Source: Comamonas testosteroni (GTDB lineage: Bacteria > Pseudomonadota > Gammaproteobacteria > Burkholderiales > Burkholderiaceae_C). Taken from it: a stretch of DNA of 64,000 nt. Where the stretch lies: contig CP044131.1 of assembly GCA_008727115.1 (NCBI GenBank), positions 1,550,001 through 1,614,000 of the forward strand, given 5' to 3'. Below the pieces are notes generated by a model, which worked only from the letters and a program-made list of their open reading frames with translations, did not search any database and was not told the DNA's origin. How positions within the stretch are numbered: the first letter of the stretch is position 1; every line of letters starts with the position of its first letter. This document shows, in pieces, positions 49,681-58,465 of the stretch. The position numbers and the translations under genes were made by a program.

Positions 49681-49700
49681 AGATTCGATAAAGAGTCGAT

Positions 49701-50753
49701 ATGAACGAGTTGGATTCTCTGGTCGAGAGCGCGCAACAACTGTTTGCGCAGGCCGCCACCCCCGCTGATCTGGAAAACGCCAAGGCGCAGTTTTTGGGCA
49801 AGTCGGGCAAGATGACCGAGCTCATGAAGGGTATGGCGCAGCTTTCCGTCGAAGAGAAAAAGTCGCGCGGCGCTGCCATCAACGTGGCAAAGCAGGCCAT
49901 CGAAGCGGCCTTGACCGCCCGCCGCAAGGCCTTGGCCGATGCCGAATTGCAAGCCCACTTGAAGGCCGAAGTGCTGGATGTGACCTTGCCAGGCCGTCGC
50001 CGTGGCACCGGTGGTCTGCACCCCGTGTCGCTGACGCTGGAGCGTATCGAGGGCATTTTCGGCTCCATGGGTTTTGATGTGGCCCAGGGCCCTGAGATCG
50101 AATCCGACTGGTTCAACTTCACGGCGCTGAACACGCCCGAAGACCACCCCGCGCGCTCCATGCACGACACCTTCTATGTGGAAGGCGGCACGCAGCACGC
50201 GCCCAACTTGCTGCGCACGCACACCAGCCCCATGCAGGTGCGCCATGCCGTGCAGCACGTCAAAAAATACCGCAATGCGCTTGATGCCGGCCAGACCATG
50301 CCCGAGATCCGCGTCATTGCCCCCGGCCGCACCTACCGTGTGGACTCGGACGCCACCCACTCGCCCATGTTCCACCAGTGCGAAGGCCTGTGGATTGGCG
50401 AGAACGTGAGCTTCAAGGATTTGAAGGTCGTGTTCACCGACTTCTGCAAGACCTTCTTCGAGCAGGATGATCTGGTGCTGCGCTTCCGCCCCAGCTTCTT
50501 CCCGTTCACCGAGCCTTCGGCCGAAATCGACATCCAGTTCCAGAGCGGGCCGCTGGCCGGCAAGTGGCTGGAAGTGGCGGGCTCCGGCCAGGTGCACCCC
50601 AACGTGGTGCGCAATATGGGCCTGGACCCCGAAAAGTACATTGGCTTTGCCTTTGGCATGGGCCCCGACCGCCTGACCATGCTGCGTTATGGCGTGAACG
50701 ACCTGCGCCTGTTCTTCGACGGCGATATCCGTTTCCTGTCGCAGTTCCAGTAA
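49701..50753 (+). CDS. pheS: Phenylalanyl-tRNA synthetase alpha subunit
   Basis: A 350-residue catalytic subunit of the alpha2-beta2 enzyme. An N-terminal coiled coil (about 1-90) is followed by class II motifs: [19 protein letters not shown], [15 protein letters not shown], then [14 protein letters not shown] and the motif 3 region [13 protein letters not shown]. Confidence 0.97.
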   Translation: MNELDSLVESAQQLFAQAATPADLENAKAQFLGKSGKMTELMKGMAQLSVEEKKSRGAAINVAKQAIEAALTARRKALADAELQAHLKAEVLDVTLPGRRRGTGGLHPVSLTLERIEGIFGSMGFDVAQGPEIESDWFNFTALNTPEDHPARSMHDTFYVEGGTQHAPNLLRTHTSPMQVRHAVQHVKKYRNALDAGQTMPEIRVIAPGRTYRVDSDATHSPMFHQCEGLWIGENVSFKDLKVVFTDFCKTFFEQDDLVLRFRPSFFPFTEPSAEIDIQFQSGPLAGKWLEVAGSGQVHPNVVRNMGLDPEKYIGFAFGMGPDRLTMLRYGVNDLRLFFDGDIRFLSQFQ

Positions 50754-50866
50754 TTAAAAAAGTGAGCTGCCATCGCACCTCCATAAAGCACTTCCAATCG
50801 TTTTCATGTTGAAGTCCTTATGAACCGCGCGCTGACAGCTCCTCTTTTGAAAGTACGCATGCCCAG

Positions 50867-50896
50867 CCAGTTGTAGACCGCCTGCGGTGCAACTGG
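50867..50896 (+). other. Hairpin in the pheS-pheT gap
   Basis: CCAGTTG (50867-50873) pairs with CAACTGG (50890-50896), and inside it ACCG pairs with CGGT. The two genes usually lie close together; here 166 bases separate them. The hairpin lies 24 bases before the pheT start and has no T-run. Confidence 0.45.
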
Positions 50897-50919
50897 CCCG
50901 AACGCCAAAGAGTCTGACT

Positions 50920-53373
50920 ATGCAATTTCCTGAATCCTGGTTGCGCGAATACTGCAACCCCAACCTGACCACCCAGCAGCTGGCCGATACCCTGACCATG
51001 GCCGGTCTGGAAGTGGAAGAGCTGGATCCTGTGGCGCCTCCCTTCACCGGCATCGTGGTCGGTGAAATCAAGGAAGCCGTGCAGCACCCCGACGCCGACC
51101 GCCTGCGCATATGCCAGGTGGATGTGGGCGGCCCCGAGCTGCTGAACATCGTCTGCGGCGCACCCAACGCGCGCGTGGGCATTCGCATTCCTTGCGCCAC
51201 CGTGGGCGCTGAGCTGCCCCCGGGCGAAGACGGCAAGCCCTTCAAGATCAAGATCGGCAAGCTGCGCGGTGTGCAGAGCTTTGGCATGCTGTGCTCAGCC
51301 AAGGAGCTGGGCATTGACGAAGACGCCAGCGGCCTGCTGGAATTCCCCGCCGATGCGCCCCTGGGCCAGAACGTGCGCGAGTACCTGAATCTGGACGACA
51401 CGCTGTTCACGCTCAAGCTCACGCCCAATCTGGCGCACTGCCTGAGCGTTTACGGCGTGGCACGTGAGCTGTCGGCGCTGACCGGCACGCCGCTGAAGGC
51501 TTTGAGCTTCCCCGCCGCTGCCGTGGCCTTGCAAGACAAGCTGCCCGTCAAGATTGAAGCGACCGATCTGTGCGGCCGCTTCTCGGGCCGCATCGTGCGC
51601 AATGTCAACACGCAAGTGAAGACGCCCCAGTGGATGCTGGACCGTCTGGCCCGCTGCGGCCAGCGCGGCGTGTCGCCCCTGGTGGACATCTCCAATTACG
51701 TGATGTTCGAACTGGGTCGCCCCAGCCATATCTTCGATCTGGACAAGATCAGCGGCGGCCTGAATGTGCGCTGGGGCAAGGAGGGCGAAACGCTCAAGCT
51801 GCTCAATGGCAACACTATCAAGATCGACGACTTCATCAAGGTCGGCGTGATTGCCGACGACAAGGAAGTCGAATCGCTGGCCGGCATCATGGGCGGCGAC
51901 GCCACGGCCGTGTCCGACGACACCAAGAATATCTATATCGAAGCCGCGTTCTGGTTCCCCAAGGCCGTGGCCGGCCGTTCGCGCCACTTCAACTTCTCGA
52001 CCGATGCCGGTCACCGCTTCGAGCGTGGTGTGGACCCCGAGTTCACCACCGAGCATATCGAGCGCATCACCGCCCTGGTGTTGGAAATCTGCGGCACGTC
52101 CGAGACGCAAGTCGGCGCCATGGACGACCAGAAGCCCAATATGCCCGCCCCCAAGCCCGTGCAACTGCGCGTGGCGCGTGCGGCCAAGGTCATTGGCATG
52201 GCCGTAACCCAGCAGCAATGCCTGGACGCCCTGAACGGCCTGGGTCTGCCTGCCACCGTGGCTTCGGAAGGCGTGATTTCGGTCACGGCTCCTACGTTCC
52301 GCTTTGACATCAATCTGGAAGAAGATTTGATCGAAGAAGTGGCCCGCATGATCGGTTACGAAAACCTGCCCACCACCAAGCCGCTGGCGCCCATCTCGCC
52401 CAAACTGCGTGCCGAGAACGAGCGCAGCCCGTTTGGCGTGCGCCGCGAGCTGGCCGGTCTGGGTTACCAGGAAACCATCAACTTCAGCTTTGTGGAAGAA
52501 AAGTGGGAGCAAGAGCTGGCCGGCAACACCAACGCCATCAAGCTGCTCAACCCCATTGCCAGCCATTTGAGCGTGATGCGCTCGTCGCTGTTGGGCTCGC
52601 TGCTGCAAGTTTTGAAGTTCAACGTGGACCGCAAGGCCCAGCGCGTGCGCGTGTTTGAACTGGGCCGCGTGTTCTTTAAGGACGAATCCGTGGTCGATTC
52701 CGACACCACCGTCAAGGGCTTCTACCAGCCCATGCGCGTGGCTGGTCTGGCCTACGGCGCTGCCGATCAGCTGCAGTGGGGCAGGGCAGAAGCCAAGGTC
52801 GACTTCTACGATGTCAAGGGCGATGTGGAAGCGTTGCTGGCCCCGGCCAAGCCCGTGTTTGAGCCTGCAGAGCACCCCGCTATGCACCCCGGCCGCTGTG
52901 CCCGCGTGCTGCTGGATGGCAAGGCCATCGGCTTTATCGGCGAGCTGCACCCCAAGTGGCGTCAGGAATGGGATCTGGCCCAGGCGCCCGTGATGTTCGA
53001 GCTGGAGCTGGACGCCGTGCTGGCTCGCCAGGTGCCGGTGTTCAAGTCTGTGGCCAAGCACCAGGCCGTGGAGCGCGACATTGCCGTGGTCGTCAAGGAA
53101 GCCGTGACCCATGCCCAGGTGATGGAAGCCGTGCAGCAAGGCGTGACAGGCGGTGTTCTGCGTTCTGCCGTGCTGTTTGACGTGTTCCGCCCCAAGAAGC
53201 TTAAGGCCGGCGAAGAAGCTGCACCCGGCAGCCTGGCCCAGGACGAAAAGAGCTTGGCTGTGCGCCTGACGCTGGGCAGCGATGCTGCATCGTTGACCGA
53301 TGCTGAGATCGACGCCGCCATGCAGGGCGCGATCGCTGCCTTGACCGAACGCGTCGCTGCGCGCCTGCGTTGA
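50920..53373 (+). CDS. pheT: Phenylalanyl-tRNA synthetase beta subunit
   Basis: An 817-residue subunit starting [20 protein letters not shown]. The order of domains is the usual one: tRNA-binding EMAP-like domain ([20 protein letters not shown]), B3/B4 editing domain, B5 domains, and the C-terminal ferredoxin-fold anticodon-binding domain ([10 protein letters not shown]). The start was taken from family length. Confidence 0.97.
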   Translation: MQFPESWLREYCNPNLTTQQLADTLTMAGLEVEELDPVAPPFTGIVVGEIKEAVQHPDADRLRICQVDVGGPELLNIVCGAPNARVGIRIPCATVGAELPPGEDGKPFKIKIGKLRGVQSFGMLCSAKELGIDEDASGLLEFPADAPLGQNVREYLNLDDTLFTLKLTPNLAHCLSVYGVARELSALTGTPLKALSFPAAAVALQDKLPVKIEATDLCGRFSGRIVRNVNTQVKTPQWMLDRLARCGQRGVSPLVDISNYVMFELGRPSHIFDLDKISGGLNVRWGKEGETLKLLNGNTIKIDDFIKVGVIADDKEVESLAGIMGGDATAVSDDTKNIYIEAAFWFPKAVAGRSRHFNFSTDAGHRFERGVDPEFTTEHIERITALVLEICGTSETQVGAMDDQKPNMPAPKPVQLRVARAAKVIGMAVTQQQCLDALNGLGLPATVASEGVISVTAPTFRFDINLEEDLIEEVARMIGYENLPTTKPLAPISPKLRAENERSPFGVRRELAGLGYQETINFSFVEEKWEQELAGNTNAIKLLNPIASHLSVMRSSLLGSLLQVLKFNVDRKAQRVRVFELGRVFFKDESVVDSDTTVKGFYQPMRVAGLAYGAADQLQWGRAEAKVDFYDVKGDVEALLAPAKPVFEPAEHPAMHPGRCARVLLDGKAIGFIGELHPKWRQEWDLAQAPVMFELELDAVLARQVPVFKSVAKHQAVERDIAVVVKEAVTHAQVMEAVQQGVTGGVLRSAVLFDVFRPKKLKAGEEAAPGSLAQDEKSLAVRLTLGSDAASLTDAEIDAAMQGAIAALTERVAARLR

Positions 53374-53401
53374 TATGTTCAATCCACAAGGAGATCGACC
53401 C

Positions 53402-53728
53402 ATGGAGCTTGCCGTAGAAAGCATCGACAGCCCGGCGTTGACCAAGGCGCAGCTGGCCGATCTGCTGTTTGACGAGATCGGTCTGAACAAGCGCGAAGCC
53501 AAGGACATGGTGGATGCGTTTTTCGACCTGATTTCCCAAAAGCTGGTGGATGGCGAAGATGTCAAGCTCTCGGGCTTTGGCAACTTCCAGATCCGCACCA
53601 AGGCGCCGCGCCCCGGTCGCAACCCGCGCACTGGCGAGCTGATTCCCATCGCCGCTCGCCGCGTGGTGACCTTCCATGCCAGCAGCAAACTCAAGGAGCT
53701 GATTCAGGGCGAAGGCTCGGGGTCTTAA
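53402..53728 (+). CDS. ihfA: Integration host factor subunit alpha
   Basis: A 108-residue DNA-bending protein ([20 protein letters not shown]). It has the HU/IHF fold with the intercalating beta-arm motif [20 protein letters not shown]. It is slightly extended at the N-terminus relative to E. coli IhfA (99 aa). Follows pheT as in E. coli; AAGGAG lies upstream. Confidence 0.96.
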   Translation: MELAVESIDSPALTKAQLADLLFDEIGLNKREAKDMVDAFFDLISQKLVDGEDVKLSGFGNFQIRTKAPRPGRNPRTGELIPIAARRVVTFHASSKLKELIQGEGSGS

Positions 53729-53732
53729 TACA

Positions 53733-53843
53733 GCCAGTCGGCCGACTGGCATAACGAGGGATGCGGCTGTCAAGCTGTGCATCCGTCACTGGAAGAGCTG
53801 ACAGTCTTGTGCCGCAGGTGGTGCAAGGTCCTGTCAGCTCTTC
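53733..53843 (+). other. Three consecutive hairpins between ihfA and the MerR gene
   Basis: Hairpin 1 is the palindrome CCAGTCGGCCGACTGG (53734-53749). Hairpin 2 is GGATGC/GCATCC (53759-53784). Hairpin 3 has a perfect 13-bp stem (53792-53804 with 53831-53843) plus inner pairing. There is no T-run directly after. The stretch could be a structured mRNA 3' end or a small RNA. Confidence 0.45.
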
Positions 53844-53979
53844 GCGCTATATTGCGAGAACCTGCGCAAACAGGATGCCTTGGCGGGCTTTCCATCAAAA
53901 ATGACCGCCCTGATCCGAGCTTGCGCAGCCGTGATTGCATATCTTTCATCCACTCTTCTCTGACTGCTTGCAAACAGCC

Positions 53980-54420
53980 ATGGCTTCATCTTTGCCTGCG
54001 ATTCCTGCCAAGCGCTATTTCACGATCGGTGAGGTTGCCGATCTGTGTGACGTCAAGCCTCATGTGCTGCGTTACTGGGAGCAGGAGTTTGTGCAACTCA
54101 AGCCCATGAAGCGGCGCGGCAATCGCCGCTATTACCAGCACCATGAAGTGCTGATGGTGCGCCGTATCCGCGAGCTGCTTTATGAGCAGGGCTTCACCAT
54201 CAGCGGTGCGCGCAACCGCTTGCGGGAGTTGGTGGGCGCAAGAGGCAGGGCGGAAGATCCATCGCAAATAGAAGCGGCGCAAGTGCTGGCCCAGAGTGCC
54301 GAGGCCGATCTGGCGCTGGATGCCATGCTGAGACAGCCGCCTTTGGATGCGGCAAAGCCTTTCAGTCTGGAAGAGGTCAAGGAGGAGCTTTTGCAGATCA
54401 AGGCTCTGCTTTCTCTTTAG
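53980..54420 (+). CDS. MerR-family transcriptional regulator (ihfA-linked)
   Basis: A 146-residue protein with an N-terminal MerR winged helix (RYFTIGEVADLCDVKPHVLRYWEQEF) and no C-terminal metal-binding cysteines. Orthologues next to ihfA are widespread in proteobacteria; the role is unknown. A long coiled-coil-like C-terminus (about 80-146) probably dimerises it. Confidence 0.93.
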   Translation: MASSLPAIPAKRYFTIGEVADLCDVKPHVLRYWEQEFVQLKPMKRRGNRRYYQHHEVLMVRRIRELLYEQGFTISGARNRLRELVGARGRAEDPSQIEAAQVLAQSAEADLALDAMLRQPPLDAAKPFSLEEVKEELLQIKALLSL

Positions 54421-54450
54421 GGCTTTATTTCTGTGTATAATCTGAGTCTT

Positions 54451-54527
54451 CGGAATGTAGCGCAGCCTGGTAGCGCACTTGCATGGGGTGCAAGGGGTCG
54501 CGAGTTCGAATCCCGCCATTCCGACCA
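54451..54527 (+). tRNA. tRNA-Pro (anticodon GGG)
   Basis: A 77-nt cloverleaf with encoded CCA. The acceptor CGGAATG pairs with CATTCCG. The D-arm GCGC...GCGC, the anticodon stem CTTGC/GCAAG with loop ATGGGGT (anticodon GGG at 54485-54487) and the T-loop TTCGAAT are all visible. It closely resembles E. coli proL. A terminator follows immediately. Confidence 0.97.
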
Positions 54528-54532
54528 ATTTG

Positions 54533-54566
54533 AAAAGGTCTGTGATGAAAATCACAGACCTTTTTC
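54533..54566 (+). terminator. Terminator after tRNA-Pro
   Basis: AAAAGGTCTGTGAT/ATCACAGACCTTTTT, a 13-bp stem with a GAAA tetraloop and T5. Confidence 0.92.
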
Positions 54567-54637
54567 TTTGTCTGTAGCTCAGGCAGATCCGGGCTTTGAG
54601 TCCGGTCAGTCTGAGCCTGATACAGGCCGCTGGCTTT

Positions 54638-54760
54638 AGAGCCGCTAATACAACCCTTGGTACGTCGTTGCTTTGCCTTGTCATGCACTTGTGCTGCCTG
54701 CGGCTTCGCGCTTCGTTTCAAACGCAAATCTTCGATTGACGGGGTGGTGTTAGCTGCTCT
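54638..54760. repeat. MITE-like repeat, copy 2 (family R2)
   Basis: 123 bp, about 75% like copy 1 (3710-3831) in inverted orientation. Shared blocks are TACGTCGTTGCTT, GCCTTGTC, CTGCCTGCGGCTTCGCGC and GTGTTAGCTGCTCT. The terminal inverted repeats have decayed. It ends six bases from the stop codon of the minus-strand hydrolase gene. Confidence 0.6.
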
Positions 54761-54766
54761 GAGTCC

Positions 54767-55741
54767 TCAGCGCAAAAAACGCTCAATCAAACCAGCCACG
54801 GCTTCTGGTTGGTCGTGGTGCAACATATGTCCAGCATTCTGGACGATGGCGATTTGGCACTGTGGAATGTGCTGGAGACGCTGATGGTATTGCTCCAGCG
54901 TATAGCGGCCCTTGTACCACTGGCCCAGGCTGTCATCGGAAGCTTCGACGCAAAGAGTGGGGGCTGTAATGGCCGACAAGCAGGCGATGGCCTCATCGAC
55001 GCGATACAGATAAGGGTTGGTGAGTTTGTGGGCCGCATCACCGAGCACATGCCAGCGGCCTTGCTCATCGGGTGCAGACCAGTGATGGGCCAGCCACAAG
55101 GCTTTGTCGCGAGGCAGGCGGTGGTTGGTCTTTTGCAGCCGGTCTGCCACGGCTTCGACAGAGGCATAAGGAGCCAGGCCCATACCTCCTGAGCGTTGCT
55201 CGCGCAGCTGATCCATCCATTGTGCAAGTCGGCCGGGTGCATGGCTGGCCGCTGTTTCTGGCATGCCAAAGCCTTCGAGATTGACAAAGCGGTGCACGCG
55301 CTCAGGGCGTGCTCCTGCATAAAGGCAGGAGACGTTGCCGCCCATGCTGTGGCCGACCAGGTCAATAGGCTGCGCGGGAGAGATGTGCTCCAGCAGCATG
55401 TCCAGATCGGCCAGGTAATCGCTGAAGTAGTAGCTGTCACAGGCTTGTGACGTTCGGCTGAGGCCAAAGCCGCGCCAGTCGTGGGCGACGATGTGGCGCC
55501 CTTGTATGAACGAGTCTCCAAGCGCATCCACGACAAATTGCCAGGAAGCAGCCACGTCCATCCAGCCGTGGGCCAGCACCAATACAGGCAGGTCGGGGTT
55601 GATGGGGCCATGGCTCCAGCTGCGCAGGTGGTAGTGCATCTGGCGCACAGGCAGCATGTGCGACTGACAAATGCGGCGGGGCTGGTAGTGAGGCAGGGAA
55701 GAGGGGGAGGTGAGGGAGGGAATTTGAGTGTTGTTGTGCAT
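54767..55741 (-). CDS. Alpha/beta-hydrolase
   Basis: A 324-residue enzyme of the alpha/beta-hydrolase fold. Oxyanion-hole region LAHGWMDVAASW, nucleophile elbow GHSMGGN (Ser about residue 137) and catalytic His in QNAGHMLHHDQP. It could be an esterase or similar; the substrate is not evident. The start MHNNTQIPSL is preceded by GGAGACTTT. It stands alone, divergent from the aldo-keto reductase. Confidence 0.87.
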   Translation of the reverse strand: MHNNTQIPSLTSPSSLPHYQPRRICQSHMLPVRQMHYHLRSWSHGPINPDLPVLVLAHGWMDVAASWQFVVDALGDSFIQGRHIVAHDWRGFGLSRTSQACDSYYFSDYLADLDMLLEHISPAQPIDLVGHSMGGNVSCLYAGARPERVHRFVNLEGFGMPETAASHAPGRLAQWMDQLREQRSGGMGLAPYASVEAVADRLQKTNHRLPRDKALWLAHHWSAPDEQGRWHVLGDAAHKLTNPYLYRVDEAIACLSAITAPTLCVEASDDSLGQWYKGRYTLEQYHQRLQHIPQCQIAIVQNAGHMLHHDQPEAVAGLIERFLR

Positions 55742-55921
55742 AAAGTCTCCTGTCTTCATTATTGTCGGGCTCGCTGCCATGCTCGTCGTGGTGGCGACAA
55801 GGGGTGAACAAAGTCCGCCCGCTGTATCTTGCATGGGGCTTCGAAGGTGAGCAGGCAAGAATGGTCAAGAAAGCAGTGAATGCACCATGGTCTTGCAATG
55901 TGAGGACATAAACTTGCTCAC

Positions 55922-57016
55922 ATGACTTCCTTTGCTTCTTCTCCTCGTCTTTCCATGCCTGCTGTTGCTCTGGGCCAGAGCGATCTGCGGGTCAGTCCCA
56001 TTTGCCTGGGTACCATGACCTTTGGTGAGCAGGTGGATGAGGCCGAGGCTTGGCGCATCATGGATCGAGCTGTCGAGCGCGGTGTGAATTTTTTCGATAC
56101 CGCCGAGATGTATGCCGTACCTGCGCGCCAGGCCACCTGTGGTGCGACAGAGAGCATTATTGGGCGCTGGCTTCAGGCACGACCCGGTGTGCGCGAGCAA
56201 ATCACATTGGCCAGCAAAGTCGCTGGCCCTTCTCGTTCCATGCCCTGGATTCGCGAAGGGGCAGGCATGACGGCACAGGACATCGCGCATTCTTGCAATG
56301 CAAGCCTTCAGCGTCTGCAGACCGAGACCATTGATCTCTACCAGATTCACTGGCCAGAGCGCCATGTGCCTGCCTTTGGCAACATGTATTACGACCCGGC
56401 CAGCGAAAGCTCGGCCACATCCATCCATGAGCAGCTCGAAGCCCTGGCCGCGTTGGTCAAGCAGGGAAAGATTCGCGCTATCGGCCTCTCGAACGAGACG
56501 CCTTATGGCGTTCATGAGTTTGTGCGGCTGGCCGAGCAGCATGGGTTGCCGCGCGTTGCGGCCATCCAGAACCCTTATTGCCTGGTCAATCGCAGCTATG
56601 AGAACGGGCTCGATGAAACCTGTCACCGCCTCTATGTTTCGTTGCTGGCGTATTCGCCGCTGGCTTTTGGCTTGCTGACGGGCAAGTTCGATCATTTCTC
56701 GCCGCATGAGGCTGGTGCGCCCAAGGACGCGCGTATTGCCAAGTATGAGTCCGTGCAAAAGCAGCGCTGGGGGCGCGCCGATGCCTTGGCGGCTGCGCGG
56801 CGCTACAACGCGCTGGCGCGTGAGCATGGCATGACGCCGGTGCAGATGGCGCTGGCGTTTTGCTATACGAAATGGCAAGTGGCCAGCACCATTATTGGTG
56901 TGACCTCGGTTGCGCAGCTCGATGAAGATCTGGATGCCTGGGGCACGCAGTTGCCTGAGGACTTGCTGGTCGAGATCGATCAGATTCGTTGGCAGATGCG
57001 TGACCCTGCGGTCTGA
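55922..57016 (+). CDS. NADP(H)-dependent aldo-keto reductase (Tas-like)
   Basis: A 364-residue TIM barrel. The catalytic tetrad can be seen in FFDTAEMYAV (Asp, Tyr), LASKVAG (Lys) and YQIHWPER (His). The Tas/YajO-type insert and NADP-binding C-terminus (ASTIIGVTSVAQLDEDL) are present. The physiological carbonyl substrate is unknown. Confidence 0.92.
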   Translation: MTSFASSPRLSMPAVALGQSDLRVSPICLGTMTFGEQVDEAEAWRIMDRAVERGVNFFDTAEMYAVPARQATCGATESIIGRWLQARPGVREQITLASKVAGPSRSMPWIREGAGMTAQDIAHSCNASLQRLQTETIDLYQIHWPERHVPAFGNMYYDPASESSATSIHEQLEALAALVKQGKIRAIGLSNETPYGVHEFVRLAEQHGLPRVAAIQNPYCLVNRSYENGLDETCHRLYVSLLAYSPLAFGLLTGKFDHFSPHEAGAPKDARIAKYESVQKQRWGRADALAAARRYNALAREHGMTPVQMALAFCYTKWQVASTIIGVTSVAQLDEDLDAWGTQLPEDLLVEIDQIRWQMRDPAV

Positions 57017-57088
57017 GGTTTTGAATATTCGGTGAAAATGCCATTTGGCTCATATATCTAAAGGGCTGATAGCTATCAAAGTTGAATC

Positions 57089-57589
57089 ATGGCGAAAAAA
57101 GACAAAAGCACCCATGTGAGCGAGACCCCGGCGACGCAACTGCTCAAGGCGAACAAGGTGGAGTTCACAGAGCACCCTTATGACTATGTAGAGCATGGCG
57201 GCACCGAAGAGTCGGCGCGCCAGCTCGGCCTGGATGAGCATGCAGTCATCAAGACCCTGGTCATGCAGGATCAGGATGCCAAGCCGCTGATCGTGCTCAT
57301 GCATGGGGACCGCAAGGTCTCCACCAAGAACCTGGCACGGCAGATCGGTGCCAAGAGCGTGGAGCCCTGCAAGCCTGAGGTGGCCAATCGCCACAGCGGT
57401 TATCTGGTGGGCGGCACCTCTCCGTTTGGCACCAAGCGTGCCATGCCGGTCTATATCGAAGAAAGCATTTTGGCGTTGCCGCGCATCGCCATCAATGGCG
57501 GGCGGCGCGGCTATCTGGTGCAACTGGCGCCCGAAGCTTGCCGTCGGCTGCTCAATGCCCAGCCAGTGCAGTGTGCGCTGGCAGAATAG
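57089..57589 (+). CDS. ybaK: Cys-tRNA(Pro)/Cys-tRNA deacylase, YbaK type
   Basis: A 166-residue trans-editing enzyme that hydrolyses Cys wrongly attached to tRNA-Pro. The YbaK fold is seen in ATQLLKANKVEFTEHPYDYV, VIKTLVMQD and GTSPFGTKRAMPVYIEES. The conserved Lys in VIKTL is present. A 44-base leader contains an R3-like fragment (TGATAGCTATCAAAG). Confidence 0.93.
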   Translation: MAKKDKSTHVSETPATQLLKANKVEFTEHPYDYVEHGGTEESARQLGLDEHAVIKTLVMQDQDAKPLIVLMHGDRKVSTKNLARQIGAKSVEPCKPEVANRHSGYLVGGTSPFGTKRAMPVYIEESILALPRIAINGGRRGYLVQLAPEACRRLLNAQPVQCALAE

Positions 57590-57687
57590 AGCCCTGCCTG
57601 CCCAGGCAGGCTCCCAGTCAAACCATCATCTGTGCTGCCAGCGATTGCTGGCGACTTTAAGCGCCAGTCTCTGGCCGAGGAATTCCC

Positions 57688-58383
57688 TTGAACGCCCTCT
57701 ACCCCCTGATTGCCGTCATTGCGGCTTATCTGATCGGCTCTCTGTCTTTTGCTGTCATCGTCAGCCGTGTCATGGGCTTGAATGATCCGCGGACTTACGG
57801 TAGCGGCAACCCAGGCGCGACCAATGTGCTGCGTTCGGGCAGCAAGGCAGCAGCGGCTGTCACCTTGCTGCTGGATGCGCTCAAGGGACTGGTTCCCGTG
57901 GTTTTGGTCAAGGTGTGGGGTGCGCAGCTCGGGCTGGGGGACAGCACGGTGGCAATGGTCGGTCTGGCGGCCTTTCTGGGGCACTTGTACCCGGTGTTCT
58001 TTGCGTTCAAAGGCGGCAAGGGCGTGGCTACGGCTTTGGGTGTCTTGCTGGGTATCAGCGGCTGGCTGGGCCTGGCCACGGCATTGACCTGGCTCATCGT
58101 GGCAGTGTTCTTTCGCTATTCGTCGCTGGCAGCTCTGGTGGCTTCGATTTTTGCGCCTGTTTACTACGTGCTGTGCAGCGGCATCGTGTGGGATGCAGAG
58201 ACCCCCATTACCGCAGCCATTGTGGTGATGGCTGCTTTGCTGCTCTGGCGTCACCGCGAGAATATTCAGCGCCTGATCGCTGGCAAGGAGTCCAAGCTGG
58301 GTCAGAAAAAAGGCGATGCCGCCAAGGCGGACGCCGCAGCAATCTCTGCAGGCAAGAAGGCGGGTAAGAGCAAGCGACGTTGA
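57688..58383 (+). CDS. plsY: Glycerol-3-phosphate acyltransferase PlsY
   Basis: A 231-residue inner-membrane enzyme that acylates glycerol-3-phosphate from acyl-phosphate in phospholipid synthesis. All three PlsY motifs are recognisable: [23 protein letters not shown] and [14 protein letters not shown]. Start TTG, preceded by GAGG. A Lys/Ala-rich tail of about 35 residues extends the C-terminus. Confidence 0.95.
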   Translation: MNALYPLIAVIAAYLIGSLSFAVIVSRVMGLNDPRTYGSGNPGATNVLRSGSKAAAAVTLLLDALKGLVPVVLVKVWGAQLGLGDSTVAMVGLAAFLGHLYPVFFAFKGGKGVATALGVLLGISGWLGLATALTWLIVAVFFRYSSLAALVASIFAPVYYVLCSGIVWDAETPITAAIVVMAALLLWRHRENIQRLIAGKESKLGQKKGDAAKADAAAISAGKKAGKSKRR

Positions 58384-58465
58384 GGCTTTGGGTGTTTTTA
58401 GGCTTTTTAACGACTGAGCCCAAGCCAGTCATGCGTGTGCAGCTCTTTATTGGATAGCAAGAAAT

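Noticed and set aside
51295-53694. 799-codon open frame antisense to pheT and ihfA
   Set aside because: Shadow of two unambiguous genes; composition rich in His, Gln and Gly without family motifs.
54566-54605. tRNA-like fragment after tRNA-Pro (TAGCTCAGGCAG and CCGGGCTTTGAGTCCGG)
   Set aside because: No acceptor stem or T-arm can be formed; the resemblance is limited to two short stretches.
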